A stretch of DNA of 64,000 bases from Alteribacter lacisalsi (GTDB lineage: Bacteria; Bacillota; Bacilli; Bacillales; Salisediminibacteriaceae). Where the stretch lies: NCBI RefSeq assembly GCF_003226345.1, contig NZ_PDOF01000001.1:1054001-1118000 (forward strand), written 5' to 3'. The position numbers were made by a program, and so were the translations under genes. The notes beneath the pieces are model-generated. The model was not told the DNA's origin. It did no database searches and was given only the letters and a program-made list of their open reading frames with translations. Shown in pieces: positions 27,119-35,666 of the stretch (positions within the stretch are counted from its first letter, which is position 1; each line of letters starts with the position of its first letter).

Positions 27119-28415
27119 ACGTGTGCCCCATATGAATGCCTACCGTCACTTCGGGCGGGTCGTCAGAGTCACCGGCCTGATGATCGAGTCAATCGGTCCC
27201 CGGGCGGCAATCGGTGAATTGTGTACGATCGAATCCGGACGTGGCGCAAATCCGGTTATGGCCGAAGTAGTCGGATTTAGAGAAGAGCGGGTACTGCTTA
27301 TGCCCTATGATCCGGTCGACGATCTTTCTCCAGGCAGTCTCGTGTCGAGTACAGGGGCCCCGCTGAAAATCAGTGCCGGCACCGGTCTGATCGGAAAGGT
27401 AACAGACGGTCTGGGCAGACCGCTGGAGCCGGGCACAAGCTTTACGGGCCTGCAGCAGGTTCCGGCGGATGCGCCGCCGCCAAGTCCCCTTGACAGGCCG
27501 AGAATTACCGAGCCCCTCGGGATCGGAGTGAAGGCAATCGATGCTTTTCTCACCGTCGGCAAAGGACAGAGAATGGGAATTTTCGCAGGAAGCGGCGTCG
27601 GAAAAAGCACGATGATGGCGATGATCGCCAGACATTCCGAAACAGATGTGATCGTGATTGGTCTGATCGGTGAACGTGGCAGGGAAGTGAAGGATTTTCT
27701 TGAGAGAGACCTCGGAGAAGAAGGGCGAAAGAAGGCCATTATCGTTGCTGCCACTTCTGATCAGCCGGCGCTCACGAGAATCAAAGGTGCGATGACGGCA
27801 ACTGCATTTGCGGAGTATTTCCGGGATCTTGGAATGAACGTCCTGCTTATGATGGACAGTGTCACCCGCTTCGCCATGGCCCAGCGCGAAATCGGTCTCG
27901 CCATCGGAGAACCACCGGCAACGAAAGGCTACACGCCTTCTGTTTTTGCCAGGCTGCCCAGACTTCTTGAAAGAAGCGGAACGAACCCGGACGGGTCGAT
28001 TACCGCCTTTTATACGGTGCTGGTGGACGGTGATGACCTGAACGACCCGATCGCCGATGCGGTACGCGGTATTCTTGACGGTCATCTGGTGCTTGACCGT
28101 AAACTGGCAAACAAAGGGCAGTTCCCAGCGGTGAACGTTCTGAAAAGTGTAAGCCGGGTGATGAATGACATTGCCTCCAGTGAGCACCTGGAAGCTGCTG
28201 CTGCTGCCAGAAATCTGACTGCCGTATACGAGGAGTCAGAGGACCTGATCAGTATCGGGGCATACAAAAGAGGATCAAACAAGGAAGTGGATCGTGCCAT
28301 CGCCATGCAGAAAGAGCTGGTCTCTTTTATCAGGCAGGATAAGGAAGGCGGGAAGCCTTCCGCACAATCAGTCAGACAGCTGATCGAGCTGATGGCGGAA
28401 GGAGGAGGAGAATGA
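27096..28415 (+). CDS. fliI: Flagellum-specific export ATPase FliI
   Basis: 439 aa. F1-beta-like ATPase of the flagellar type III export apparatus. Walker A GIFAGSGVGKSTMMA near residue 161, Walker B in VLLMMDSVTRFAMAQREI, and the export-ATPase motif RLPRLLERSG. ATG 27096 (MDVSLLAERVPHMNAYRHFG) lies 6 bp after GAGAGGTG and inside the end of fliH; the open frame before it is in fliH. Confidence 0.97.
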   Translation: MDVSLLAERVPHMNAYRHFGRVVRVTGLMIESIGPRAAIGELCTIESGRGANPVMAEVVGFREERVLLMPYDPVDDLSPGSLVSSTGAPLKISAGTGLIGKVTDGLGRPLEPGTSFTGLQQVPADAPPPSPLDRPRITEPLGIGVKAIDAFLTVGKGQRMGIFAGSGVGKSTMMAMIARHSETDVIVIGLIGERGREVKDFLERDLGEEGRKKAIIVAATSDQPALTRIKGAMTATAFAEYFRDLGMNVLLMMDSVTRFAMAQREIGLAIGEPPATKGYTPSVFARLPRLLERSGTNPDGSITAFYTVLVDGDDLNDPIADAVRGILDGHLVLDRKLANKGQFPAVNVLKSVSRVMNDIASSEHLEAAAAARNLTAVYEESEDLISIGAYKRGSNKEVDRAIAMQKELVSFIRQDKEGGKPSAQSVRQLIELMAEGGGE

Positions 28416-28849
28416 CATTTTCCTATTCACTTCAGAGTGTCCTGAAAGTAAAGGAGCACGAAAAAGTGGAAGCCCAGCAGCGGTATTCATCTGCAACGGA
28501 GGCATTTGAGGAGGCCGCTACCGGTCTCTATGAGCGGCTGAAGCAGAAAGAAGAACTCGAACAGACATACAGCCGTTCCCTGGAAACCGGCACGACGGTA
28601 TCGGAGCTGAATCACTTGCAGAATCGCATCCGGTTTCTTGAAACCCAGATCAGAGCCAGCCGTGAGACAACCGATCTGGCCAGAGCCCGGATGCGAACTT
28701 CAGAAGCGAGGCTCGGAAAGAAGAGTGCGGATGTCCTGAAGTATGACAAAATCCGTGAACGGAAACTGGCTGATTACAACCAGGAACGTAAGCTGCAGGA
28801 AATGAAGAATCTTGATGAACTGGCAGTTCAGCAGTTTTTTAGAAAGTGA
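28412..28849 (+). CDS. fliJ: Flagellar export chaperone FliJ
   Basis: 145 aa, almost entirely coiled coil (MTFSYSLQSVLKVKEHEKVE typical of FliJ). Sits in the FliI ring and helps couple export to the proton motive force. Overlaps the fliI stop by 4 bp, with GGAAGGAGGAG before the ATG. Confidence 0.94.
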   Translation: MTFSYSLQSVLKVKEHEKVEAQQRYSSATEAFEEAATGLYERLKQKEELEQTYSRSLETGTTVSELNHLQNRIRFLETQIRASRETTDLARARMRTSEARLGKKSADVLKYDKIRERKLADYNQERKLQEMKNLDELAVQQFFRK

Positions 28850-28863
28850 GCAGGTGACCTTCA

Positions 28864-29427
28864 GTGGCAAAGGAATATCGAAAAACGAACCGGCTGCAGA
28901 CGGTGCTTATGCTTGGTGTGATCCCGTTTATGTTCGTGATTCTGATCGGATTCGTTCTGTTCAGCTTTGCGGGGGATGAAGTGAAAGAAGCCGTGTACAG
29001 CATCCCTGTCGCCGGGGCTATGATCAAACCGGATAATGAGGTAGCCCGGGAAGAACTGGAAGCCCGGATTAACGAACTGAAAGAAGAGAATGAGAGCTTA
29101 AAGAGGGAAACGAATCTGCTGGCTGCTGCAGTAGAAGAAAAAGACAGTCAGATTGAGGAATTGGAAGTACGCAATGGGGAAGATGAAGACACAGGGGCTG
29201 AAGAAGAAATCGGCACCGGCGGCGATCTGGAGAACGAACAGCTGAAAGAGGCTGTTCGAACGCTCGAAGGGATGACCGCCTTAAAGGCGGCTTCGATACT
29301 GGAAATGCTTGAGCCTGAGCAGGCCGCGGTGTATCTGGGACAGATGAGGGCAAGCGAACGCTCCCAGATTATGGGCCGTATGGAGTCGGAACAGGCAGCC
29401 GTTATCATTATTCTACTGGGCGAGTAA
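28864..29427 (+). CDS. ylxF: YlxF, MotE-family magnesium transporter-like flagellar protein
   Basis: 187 aa. One N-terminal membrane segment (about residues 14-35, VLMLGVIPFMFVILIGFVLF), an acidic coiled coil (about 60-110), then the MgtE-N-like repeat domain (ALKAASILEMLEPEQAAVYL). YlxF sits between fliJ and fliK in Bacillus and related MotE proteins help stator or export function; its precise job is not known. GTG 28864 follows AGGTGA. Confidence 0.88.
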   Translation: MAKEYRKTNRLQTVLMLGVIPFMFVILIGFVLFSFAGDEVKEAVYSIPVAGAMIKPDNEVAREELEARINELKEENESLKRETNLLAAAVEEKDSQIEELEVRNGEDEDTGAEEEIGTGGDLENEQLKEAVRTLEGMTALKAASILEMLEPEQAAVYLGQMRASERSQIMGRMESEQAAVIIILLGE

Positions 29428-29473
29428 AGAGGTATGTTCACTTTAGTGAACGTAACCGGAGGAGGTGTGAAGG

Positions 29474-30733
29474 TTGAACATTCTTTTAGCTGGCATGGCC
29501 CGGGAAACGTCTTTACATCCACTTCAAAAAACACACAGCTGCTCATCTTCAGGGATGTTTCCTGACCTGCTCGTCAGGTTCACAGAGACGAAATGCCCGT
29601 CTTCCCTGAAGGAGCCGTCAGCAGACTTAGTAACGGCCGAATGCGCAGATGACCAAAGTCTGGAACGTCTTCTGGATCTGCTCGATCACCTCTGCGGGCC
29701 GGTGGATGTCACTGATTTCGAAAATCTCCTGATCACGAATCCGGTCGATCAGGCAGTAAGGAAAGAATGGGAGGGGCTTATCGAGAGTGAGCAGCCCCTG
29801 GCAGACCTTAGGAAAGTGGACCTGCCGGCTGAACTGAAGCTGGCTGTCGCCGCCGCTGCTCTCGAAGAGCTTGTTGAAGACTTACTCCATGGGCACTCGA
29901 TTCAGGATGAGGTTACTGAAGCGGTCACGCTCACCGCGATGCTCGTTTCTTTACAGCACACTGATCAAAGCCATGCGGTTAAGGGCACGCTGGACAGACT
30001 GAACGGTTTCCTGCAGCAGATGCACAGGGAGCTGCCGGAGAGGGATCAGCCAACGAGCACGCTTTCTGAACAGCATACCCGGTCAAAACCAGTGGTGGAC
30101 GATGAACGACAGGCGGTGCCGAACAGTAGAAACAGTCATTCCGGTTATGCTCCAATTCTCCGTTCCCTTCTGGGGGGCGGAACCGGGGATCAGAAGGACG
30201 AGCCTGTGAGACTTCAGCCCTTGGACGGGGCAAGACCTCTCGCTCCGCTAATGCCCCAGGTTCAGCAGCATGCGGTCCTGGCCGGTGAGGCTCAGCAGCA
30301 GGAGGACAGAATCCGCCGGCTGATCCGTCAGTTTGAGTCGGCCCTTTCTCAACGGGCTTTCAGTCCCGAAGGCGTGCAGAGGCTGGCGATCAGACTTCAT
30401 CCTGAGCATCTCGGGCGTATGGATGTTGTCATCATCCGGCAGGGCGGATCAATCACAGCTAAGATTGCGGTTTCCGCGCCTCTGACAAAAGATGCAGCAG
30501 AGCAGAATCTCCATCAGCTTCGGCAGGCGTTTCTGAATCAGAACCTTAACGTGGAACGTATTGAAATCAGTCAGATGCCCGGAGTAAGAGAAGATGGGGG
30601 GAAAGAAAGAGAACAGTCCCAGTCACGGAAAGAGAACCGCAGCGATCACATAGAGGATGACGAACGCGATTCGGGAGACGAGGAAGACCGCTTCAGAACG
30701 ATACTTGAGAACACACTTGATACGAAAGCGTAG
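29474..30733 (+). CDS. fliK: Flagellar hook-length control protein FliK
   Basis: 419 aa. Measures hook length and switches export specificity through FlhB. The C-terminal domain is recognisable: VQRLAIRLHPEHLGRMDVVI and the LRQAFLNQNLNVERIEISQ segment (about residues 315-375). The N-terminal 300 residues are Gln/Asp/Glu-rich and poorly conserved, as normal. TTG 29474 follows GGAGGTG. The tail is very acidic. Confidence 0.92.
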   Translation: MNILLAGMARETSLHPLQKTHSCSSSGMFPDLLVRFTETKCPSSLKEPSADLVTAECADDQSLERLLDLLDHLCGPVDVTDFENLLITNPVDQAVRKEWEGLIESEQPLADLRKVDLPAELKLAVAAAALEELVEDLLHGHSIQDEVTEAVTLTAMLVSLQHTDQSHAVKGTLDRLNGFLQQMHRELPERDQPTSTLSEQHTRSKPVVDDERQAVPNSRNSHSGYAPILRSLLGGGTGDQKDEPVRLQPLDGARPLAPLMPQVQQHAVLAGEAQQQEDRIRRLIRQFESALSQRAFSPEGVQRLAIRLHPEHLGRMDVVIIRQGGSITAKIAVSAPLTKDAAEQNLHQLRQAFLNQNLNVERIEISQMPGVREDGGKEREQSQSRKENRSDHIEDDERDSGDEEDRFRTILENTLDTKA

Positions 30734-30741
30734 GTGTCCAG

Positions 30742-31176
30742 ATGGTTACATCAGTAACGGAAAGTCTTTATCTAAAGGATTATCAGAAAAATAAAAACGT
30801 CCCGCCTGCGGGCGATCTGGATAAAGATGCTTTTCTTAAGATCCTGATCACCCAGCTTCAGAATCAGGATCCCCTCAATCCGATGGAGGACAAGGAATTT
30901 ATCGCCCAGATGGCCCAATTTACATCTCTTGAACAGCTCACAAACATCAATCGCGCTGTAGAAGAACTCGGTGCCGGCAAATCACAGACCCTGTCTGACT
31001 ACAGTCATATGATCGGCAGACAGGTTCAGTACGATGACGAGCACTCTCCAGGTTCGGGCATCGTCACCGCCGTGAGTCTGAAAGATGGCCGGAGCACTCT
31101 GATTGTCGACGGTGTACAACGAATCTCACCCGACCAGGTGACGCGTATCTCCCTGCCTGACCATGAAGATCAGTGA
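30742..31176 (+). CDS. flgD: Flagellar hook-capping protein FlgD
   Basis: 144 aa, the short Bacillus form (YlxG/FlgD). The conserved N-terminal block DAFLKILITQLQNQDPLNPM is followed by FIAQMAQFTSLEQLTNINRA. Caps the growing hook and promotes FlgE assembly. ATG 30742 is 8 bp after fliK; the ribosome site is weak (TAGGTG). A MITE-like element follows before flgE. Confidence 0.95.
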   Translation: MVTSVTESLYLKDYQKNKNVPPAGDLDKDAFLKILITQLQNQDPLNPMEDKEFIAQMAQFTSLEQLTNINRAVEELGAGKSQTLSDYSHMIGRQVQYDDEHSPGSGIVTAVSLKDGRSTLIVDGVQRISPDQVTRISLPDHEDQ

Positions 31177-31300
31177 CAGGGTTTCGCCTGATATAAAAGT
31201 ATCGATGCATCAGACTGCTGCTGCCCCACTTTTGCAGGACTTAATACCGTAAGCGCAGTATCGGAACGTGAGGAAGCAGCAGAAAGAAATGTATTTTAAA

Positions 31301-31483
31301 AGCTCTTTTCGTAAAGGTTGTTGCTATTGACTAATATTAATTTCGGAGCAAAAGGCCGCGACTCCAGCGTTAAAAGCAACAGTCGAAGACCCCGCAGGGT
31401 GATTTTCCCGAGGAGGCTGAGGCGTTGCCCGCGGAAAGCGTCGGCCTGCAGCGCAGAAAACAACAATCTATCCGAAAACAGCC
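31301..31483 (+). mobile_element. MITE-like element A (183 bp) between flgD and flgE
   Basis: Left end AGCTCTTTTCGTAAAGGTTG and right end CTATCCGAAAACAGCC are imperfect inverted repeats. ATTTTAAA flanks it on both sides (31293-31300 and 31484-31491; 9 bp if the next A is counted), a target-site duplication. The interior has AGGCCG/CGGCCT pairing and the family core (CCCCGCAGGG, CCGAGGAGGCT, GCCCGCGGAAAGCG). It carries no gene. Same length as element B, with about 14 differences. It occupies most of the 331-bp flgD-flgE gap and must be transcribed with the operon. Confidence 0.75.
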
Positions 31484-31507
31484 ATTTTAAAACAGGGAGT
31501 GTTCACA

Positions 31508-32341
31508 ATGATCAGATCAATGTACGCAGGGATCGGCGGAATGAGGAACTTTCAGACAAAGCTTGATGTTATCGGCAACAACATTGCAAACGTCAATACC
31601 CACGGTTTCAAGAAAGGAAGAACCACTTTTCAGGACCTTGTCAGCCAGCAGGTCGGCATGGCCAGCGGCTCAGAAGGAAACCGGGGCGGAACCAATCCTC
31701 TCCAGGTGGGGCTGGGCTCCACCATGGGAAGTATCGACACAGTGAAAACACAGGGCTCGCTTCAGTCAACCGGCCGGATGCTCGATATGGCCATTTCAGG
31801 GGACGGCTATTTTATTGCCACGATAGGAGAGGGAGCTGACGCGCAGGACTTCTACACCCGTGCCGGCAACTTTTATCTGGATGAAGCCGGAACCCTCGTC
31901 AACGGAGCCGGGATGCGGATTCAGGGCTTTCCTGGAGAGCAGCCGGATCCAGATGGAGCTCTTGGTAACATTCAGATTGACGGGAATGAGTTTGAAGGAT
32001 TTGAAATCTCTGCAGATGGTCTCATATCCGGCATTTCGGCTGACGGGGAAACGACCACCATCGGTCAGCTGGCGGTAGCGTCATTTACTAATCCTGAAGG
32101 GCTGAATAAAGCGGGGGAAAATCTTTACCAGCAAAGCGCCAATTCAGGGGAAGCGTCACCTGGCATCCCGGGGGATGAGGGAAGGGGCGACCTTGTAGTG
32201 GGTGCTCTTGAAATGTCCAACGTTGATCTTGCAGAGGAATTCGCCGAGATGATTGTCGGCCAGCGGGGGTTTCAGGCCAATACCCGGATGATTACCACCT
32301 CCGACGAAATTCTGCAGGAGCTTGTGAACCTGAAACGATAA
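31508..32341 (+). CDS. flgE: Flagellar hook protein FlgE (often annotated FlgG)
   Basis: 277 aa. MIRSMYAGIGGMRNFQTKLD and VIGNNIANVNTHGFKKGRTT match the Bacillus hook protein, as does the end MIVGQRGFQANTRMITTSDE. The short hook proteins of Bacillus resemble FlgG rods, hence the mixed naming. ATG 31508 follows GGGAG, 9 bp away. The next gene in B. subtilis, swrD, is missing here. Confidence 0.93.
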   Translation: MIRSMYAGIGGMRNFQTKLDVIGNNIANVNTHGFKKGRTTFQDLVSQQVGMASGSEGNRGGTNPLQVGLGSTMGSIDTVKTQGSLQSTGRMLDMAISGDGYFIATIGEGADAQDFYTRAGNFYLDEAGTLVNGAGMRIQGFPGEQPDPDGALGNIQIDGNEFEGFEISADGLISGISADGETTTIGQLAVASFTNPEGLNKAGENLYQQSANSGEASPGIPGDEGRGDLVVGALEMSNVDLAEEFAEMIVGQRGFQANTRMITTSDEILQELVNLKR

Positions 32342-32374
32342 AGGAGCAGGGGACGGGTTTTTCCTTAATGTAAA

Positions 32375-32552
32375 GGCTCTGTTAAAATCTGTTGTTGATT
32401 TCCGCTCACGACGCTCTCTTTCCGCGAGTACCACTGCAACCTCCTCGGGAAGAGCGACCTGCAGGGTCTTCCGTCGGTTCTTTTCCCACAGGAGTGTCGC
32501 GCATTCGCTGCAATCAACCTGAAAAATATCAACATCACGCTTTAACAAAGCC
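32375..32552 (-). mobile_element. MITE-like element E (178 bp) between flgE and fliL
   Basis: GGCTCTGTTAAA at the left and TTTAACAAAGCC at the right form inverted ends with a further GTTGATT-type repeat inside. AATGTAAA flanks it exactly on both sides (32367-32374, 32553-32560), a perfect 8-bp target duplication. On the minus strand it has the same core order as A and B (ACTCCTGTGGGAAAAG, CCCTGCAGG, CCCGAGGAGG, CGCGGAAAG). It fills most of the 249-bp gap where swrD/flbD would lie. No gene is encoded. Confidence 0.75.
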
Positions 32553-32590
32553 AATGTAAAAATAAGATAATTACGACTGGAGGGCGTCAC

Positions 32591-33022
32591 GTGTCTAAAA
32601 AACGCCTTATGACCATGATGATCGTTATGCTTCTGCTGCTTACGGCAGGAGGAGGGGCGGTTTTTATCATTATTACGGATCAGCAGGATAGCGCCGCTGC
32701 AGAGGAAGAAGCCGGTGTTGAAGAGGAATTGGAACTGCAGGTCAGATCAGAAGAAATTACTACGAACCTCAAATCCGGAAATATCATTAGAACCCGGTTT
32801 GTGATTCAGCTCAACTCAGCTGATGCGGTGGATGAATTCGAACAGCGTGACTATCAGACCGGAAACACGATCCTTCAGGTGCTGGCCGATCTTGACGCCC
32901 GGGACCTTGACGGCTCGGACACGATTCGAAGTCTGGAAGAAAAACTGAAAGACGAGTTTAACAGTTTTATTGCCTCCGGGGAAGTGACCCGTGTATATAC
33001 GCAGGAATGGATCATTCAGTGA
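32591..33022 (+). CDS. fliL: Flagellar basal body-associated protein FliL
   Basis: 143 aa. N-terminal membrane anchor (about residues 8-27, MMIVMLLLLTAGGGAVFIII), acidic linker, and a periplasmic-type domain with IRTRFVIQLNSADAVDEFEQ. Supports stator function. GTG 32591 follows GGAGGGCG. Its stop TGA overlaps an ATG (33022) that is a likely fliM start, but out of frame with the FliM body. Confidence 0.93.
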   Translation: MSKKRLMTMMIVMLLLLTAGGGAVFIIITDQQDSAAAEEEAGVEEELELQVRSEEITTNLKSGNIIRTRFVIQLNSADAVDEFEQRDYQTGNTILQVLADLDARDLDGSDTIRSLEEKLKDEFNSFIASGEVTRVYTQEWIIQ

Positions 33023-33143
33023 TGCACCCCCTGGAGAAGGGAAAGACAGGTGAGTTCAGATCGAAAATGAAAAAAAGCCAGCCTTAAATCACCCGCTGTA
33101 CCAGATCCAGCAGAATCTGGACGGGCAGAAACGAAAAAAATCC

Positions 33144-34031
33144 GTGCGGAAGTACGATTTCAAAAGGGCCCTCCGTTTTTCAAAAGACCAGGTCAGAGGT
33201 CTGACCCGTGTACACGAAAACTTTGCCCGCCTGTTAACCACCCAGCTGTCTGCCCAGCTCAGAACATTTGTGCAGATTCACGTGAGTTCGGTAGATCAGG
33301 TGCCTTACGAGGACTTTATCCACTCTCTTCCGGATAAAACGCTTCTGACAGTATTTGAGCCGGTTCCTCTGGAAGGCAGGATGCTGATGGAAGTGAATCT
33401 GCCGGTCGCTTATTCCATGCTCGACCGGCTGCTTGGAGGAAGCGGCGAGGCGGCAGACAAGGGTGACGGCCTGACGGAAATTGAAACGAAAATCATGACA
33501 AAACTGATCAGGCGTTCTCTTGAAGCTTTCAGGGACGCGTGGCATTCGGTTGAACCTTTTCATCCGGAGATGGGGGATCTTGAAGAAAACCCTCAGTTTA
33601 TTCAGCTCGTTTCCCCTAATGAAACCGTCATTGTCATCTCTCTTGAAACAACGATCGGCGAAGTGAGCGGCAGAATTAACCTCTGTCTGCCCTACGTAGT
33701 AATAGAGGAACTGCTTCCGAAGCTTTCCGTACATATGTGGATGCAGACAAAACAAAAAGAGCGCATGCCCCACGAAAAAGAGGAGCTGCAGAAGTCGGTG
33801 CGGCGAGCCAATCTGGACCTGACTGTGGAACTGGGGACAACAACAGTCACCGTAGAAGAACTCCTTGATCTCAGGGAGGGGGATGTGATTAGACTGGGCA
33901 CCGGCATCGATGCCCCTCTCCGTGTGAATGTGGAAAATGAACTCAGATATTTTGCGCAGCCGGGAAAAAGGAAGCAGAAAATTGCTGTACAGATTACAGC
34001 TGAAGCAGAGGAGGCAGAGACACATGACTGA
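33144..34031 (+). CDS. fliM: Flagellar motor switch protein FliM, start uncertain (possible frameshift)
   Basis: The 295 codons from GTG 33144 encode the FliM body: [44 protein letters not shown], and a C-terminal SpoA domain. FliM bridges FliG and FliN in the C ring. The start is a problem. GTG 33144 has no ribosome site. The frame is open back to 33054 without ATG, GTG or TTG. ATG 33022 overlaps the fliL stop, and ATG 33067 follows AGGTGAG, but both are in another frame that ends at 33087; a -1 slip on seven A (33069-33075) would join them to FliM. No LSQxEIDALL CheY-binding motif is present in any frame. Confidence 0.85.
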   Translation: MRKYDFKRALRFSKDQVRGLTRVHENFARLLTTQLSAQLRTFVQIHVSSVDQVPYEDFIHSLPDKTLLTVFEPVPLEGRMLMEVNLPVAYSMLDRLLGGSGEAADKGDGLTEIETKIMTKLIRRSLEAFRDAWHSVEPFHPEMGDLEENPQFIQLVSPNETVIVISLETTIGEVSGRINLCLPYVVIEELLPKLSVHMWMQTKQKERMPHEKEELQKSVRRANLDLTVELGTTTVTVEELLDLREGDVIRLGTGIDAPLRVNVENELRYFAQPGKRKQKIAVQITAEAEEAETHD

Positions 34032-34575
34032 TGACAGGCTTTCTCAGGAGGAAATAGACGCCCTCCTGAACGGGATCGACGAGGCAGAAAAGACCGGCGA
34101 AGACCGAGATACCGGGGAACCCGTGGATACAGTAGACCAGGAAATTCCGGCAGATTCCGAGGCCCGTGGAGATAAATCGGAGCCCGAGACGGCTGATGCC
34201 CTGGAGAATGACGGCAGTGAGCATAGCATAAAAGTAGAGCAGTCCAGAGAAGAAGGTGCGGTTTCATCAGCAGCTTTTTCCGAATTTAATCAGTCCAGTG
34301 AACCGGCCCGTGAGGGGGAGAACCTCGGGATGCTTCTCGATATTCCCCTCGAGGTCACAGTGGAACTGGGCAGGACGAGACGGTCGATCAGGGAAATCCT
34401 TGAACTCACCAAGGGATCGGTTCTGGAACTCGACAAGCTTGCCGGGGAACCTGTGGATGTCATGATTAACAAAAAGTTAGTCGCCAGAGGCGAAGTGGTC
34501 GTCATCGATGAAAACTTCGGTGTCCGCGTGACCGACATCGTCAGTCAGCGTGACCGGATAAACAAGCTGAAATAA
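34024..34575 (+). CDS. fliN: Short FliN-type motor switch protein (FliY position, no CheC domain)
   Basis: 183 aa. The N terminus has the CheY-P-binding motif [15 protein letters not shown], then an acidic linker (about residues 20-95), then a C-terminal SpoA/FliN domain ([20 protein letters not shown] to the end). B. subtilis FliY is about twice as long because of a CheC-like phosphatase domain, which is absent here. ATG 34024 overlaps the fliM stop, with AGGAGG upstream. Could be annotated fliY by position. Confidence 0.88.
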   Translation: MTDDRLSQEEIDALLNGIDEAEKTGEDRDTGEPVDTVDQEIPADSEARGDKSEPETADALENDGSEHSIKVEQSREEGAVSSAAFSEFNQSSEPAREGENLGMLLDIPLEVTVELGRTRRSIREILELTKGSVLELDKLAGEPVDVMINKKLVARGEVVVIDENFGVRVTDIVSQRDRINKLK

Positions 34576-34629
34576 CACGGCTGTGCCGGCTGATTCAGCA
34601 GGGCAGGCCGGGCAGGAGTGGAAATACTG

Positions 34630-34974
34630 ATGAATAAAATTCTCATTGCGGACCGTTCCCCCTTTGCCGGAACACTGCTCAGAGATCTGTTTTTACAGAA
34701 CGGTTATTCTGACGTTAGCGTGACCGATTCGGGACATGAGGCAGTCAGACTTTTCAGGGAGCTTTGTCCGGACCTGACTGTCATCGACCTCGTGTTCGAG
34801 GATCTGGATGGATTTACTGTACTGGCAAAAATGCGGCAGGCAGATCCGGAACGAAAGATCATTGTGTGCTCATCCTTGGCCCAGAAGGCCGTTCAGGTCG
34901 ATGCTTTGCAATCAGGGGCCTCTGCCTTTCTGGCAAAACCGGTAAAGGAAAACGAGCTGAAATCTTTAATTTGA
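34630..34974 (+). CDS. cheY: CheY-type response regulator with altered acidic pocket
   Basis: 114 aa, single receiver domain. The phospho-acceptor Asp lies in LTVIDLVFEDLDG, and Lys in AFLAKPV. The usual Asp-Asp pair near the N terminus (IVDDA) is ILIADRSPF, so one Mg-binding acid is Arg; the conserved Thr/Ser is in VCSSLAQ. The C-terminal helix is short. It keeps the B. subtilis position between fliN/fliY and fliO. ATG 34630 follows GCAGGAGTGG. Whether it is phosphorylated normally is uncertain. Confidence 0.85.
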   Translation: MNKILIADRSPFAGTLLRDLFLQNGYSDVSVTDSGHEAVRLFRELCPDLTVIDLVFEDLDGFTVLAKMRQADPERKIIVCSSLAQKAVQVDALQSGASAFLAKPVKENELKSLI

Positions 34975-34997
34975 AACGAGACAGGGTTGTGAATGCG

Positions 34998-35666
34998 ATG
35001 CAGTTCATCACGAAAACAGACAAACGCATAATGATTGTACCCATTGTTCTGTTCCTTCTGTTCACCTGGGCATCCCCGGCTTCATCAGATACCGGCTTCG
35101 GAGAAGGGGACGGGTCAGTGGGGGATCTCCTGAATGGGAATAACCCCGCTGAGGAGATAAACGAGCCTGCGGGAGCGGAGGAACGGAACGAGCTCCCGGC
35201 TCACGACGAGCAGAATTTTTTCTGGCTTCTGTTTCAGATGTTTCTTGCACTCGGTTTTGTTCTTTTACTGATCTACGGTATGCTCCGGCTTATTAACCGC
35301 CGAACCCGGACGCTGAAAGGGAGCAGGACGATTCAGACGATTGGAGGCGTGAATGTAGGTGCCAACCGTTCGGTCCAGATCGTCCGTGCGGGGGACAAGC
35401 TCCTGATCGTCGGTGTTGGTGACGACGTAAGGCTGCTCAGGGAAATAGACGATCCTGATGAAGTGGCACAGATGCTCAAGGATCATGAAACGCATGATGC
35501 TTTCGAAGTGCCGGCAGTAAAAGCGGGGACGTGGCTCAGGAAAACGATTGCCAGGAAAAGCAGGCGCGCACCGTCATTTTCAGCACTGCTGGAACAGCGG
35601 ATGGCCGGAGTGAAAGAAGCCCAGAAAAACGCGCACAAAAAGATGACGGAGAAGCACCATGATTGA
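34998..35666 (+). CDS. fliO: Flagellar biosynthesis protein FliO (FliZ)
   Basis: 222 aa. Signal-peptide-like segment at the N terminus (about residues 12-32, ending ASPASS), an acidic stretch, one membrane segment (about 77-95, LLFQMFLALGFVLLLIYGML), and a FliO domain (RTIQTIGGVNVGANRSVQIV). Assists assembly of FliP in the export gate. ATG 34998 or GTG 34989 could start it; the ribosome site CAGGG is poor for both. Overlaps fliP. Confidence 0.88.
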   Translation: MQFITKTDKRIMIVPIVLFLLFTWASPASSDTGFGEGDGSVGDLLNGNNPAEEINEPAGAEERNELPAHDEQNFFWLLFQMFLALGFVLLLIYGMLRLINRRTRTLKGSRTIQTIGGVNVGANRSVQIVRAGDKLLIVGVGDDVRLLREIDDPDEVAQMLKDHETHDAFEVPAVKAGTWLRKTIARKSRRAPSFSALLEQRMAGVKEAQKNAHKKMTEKHHD

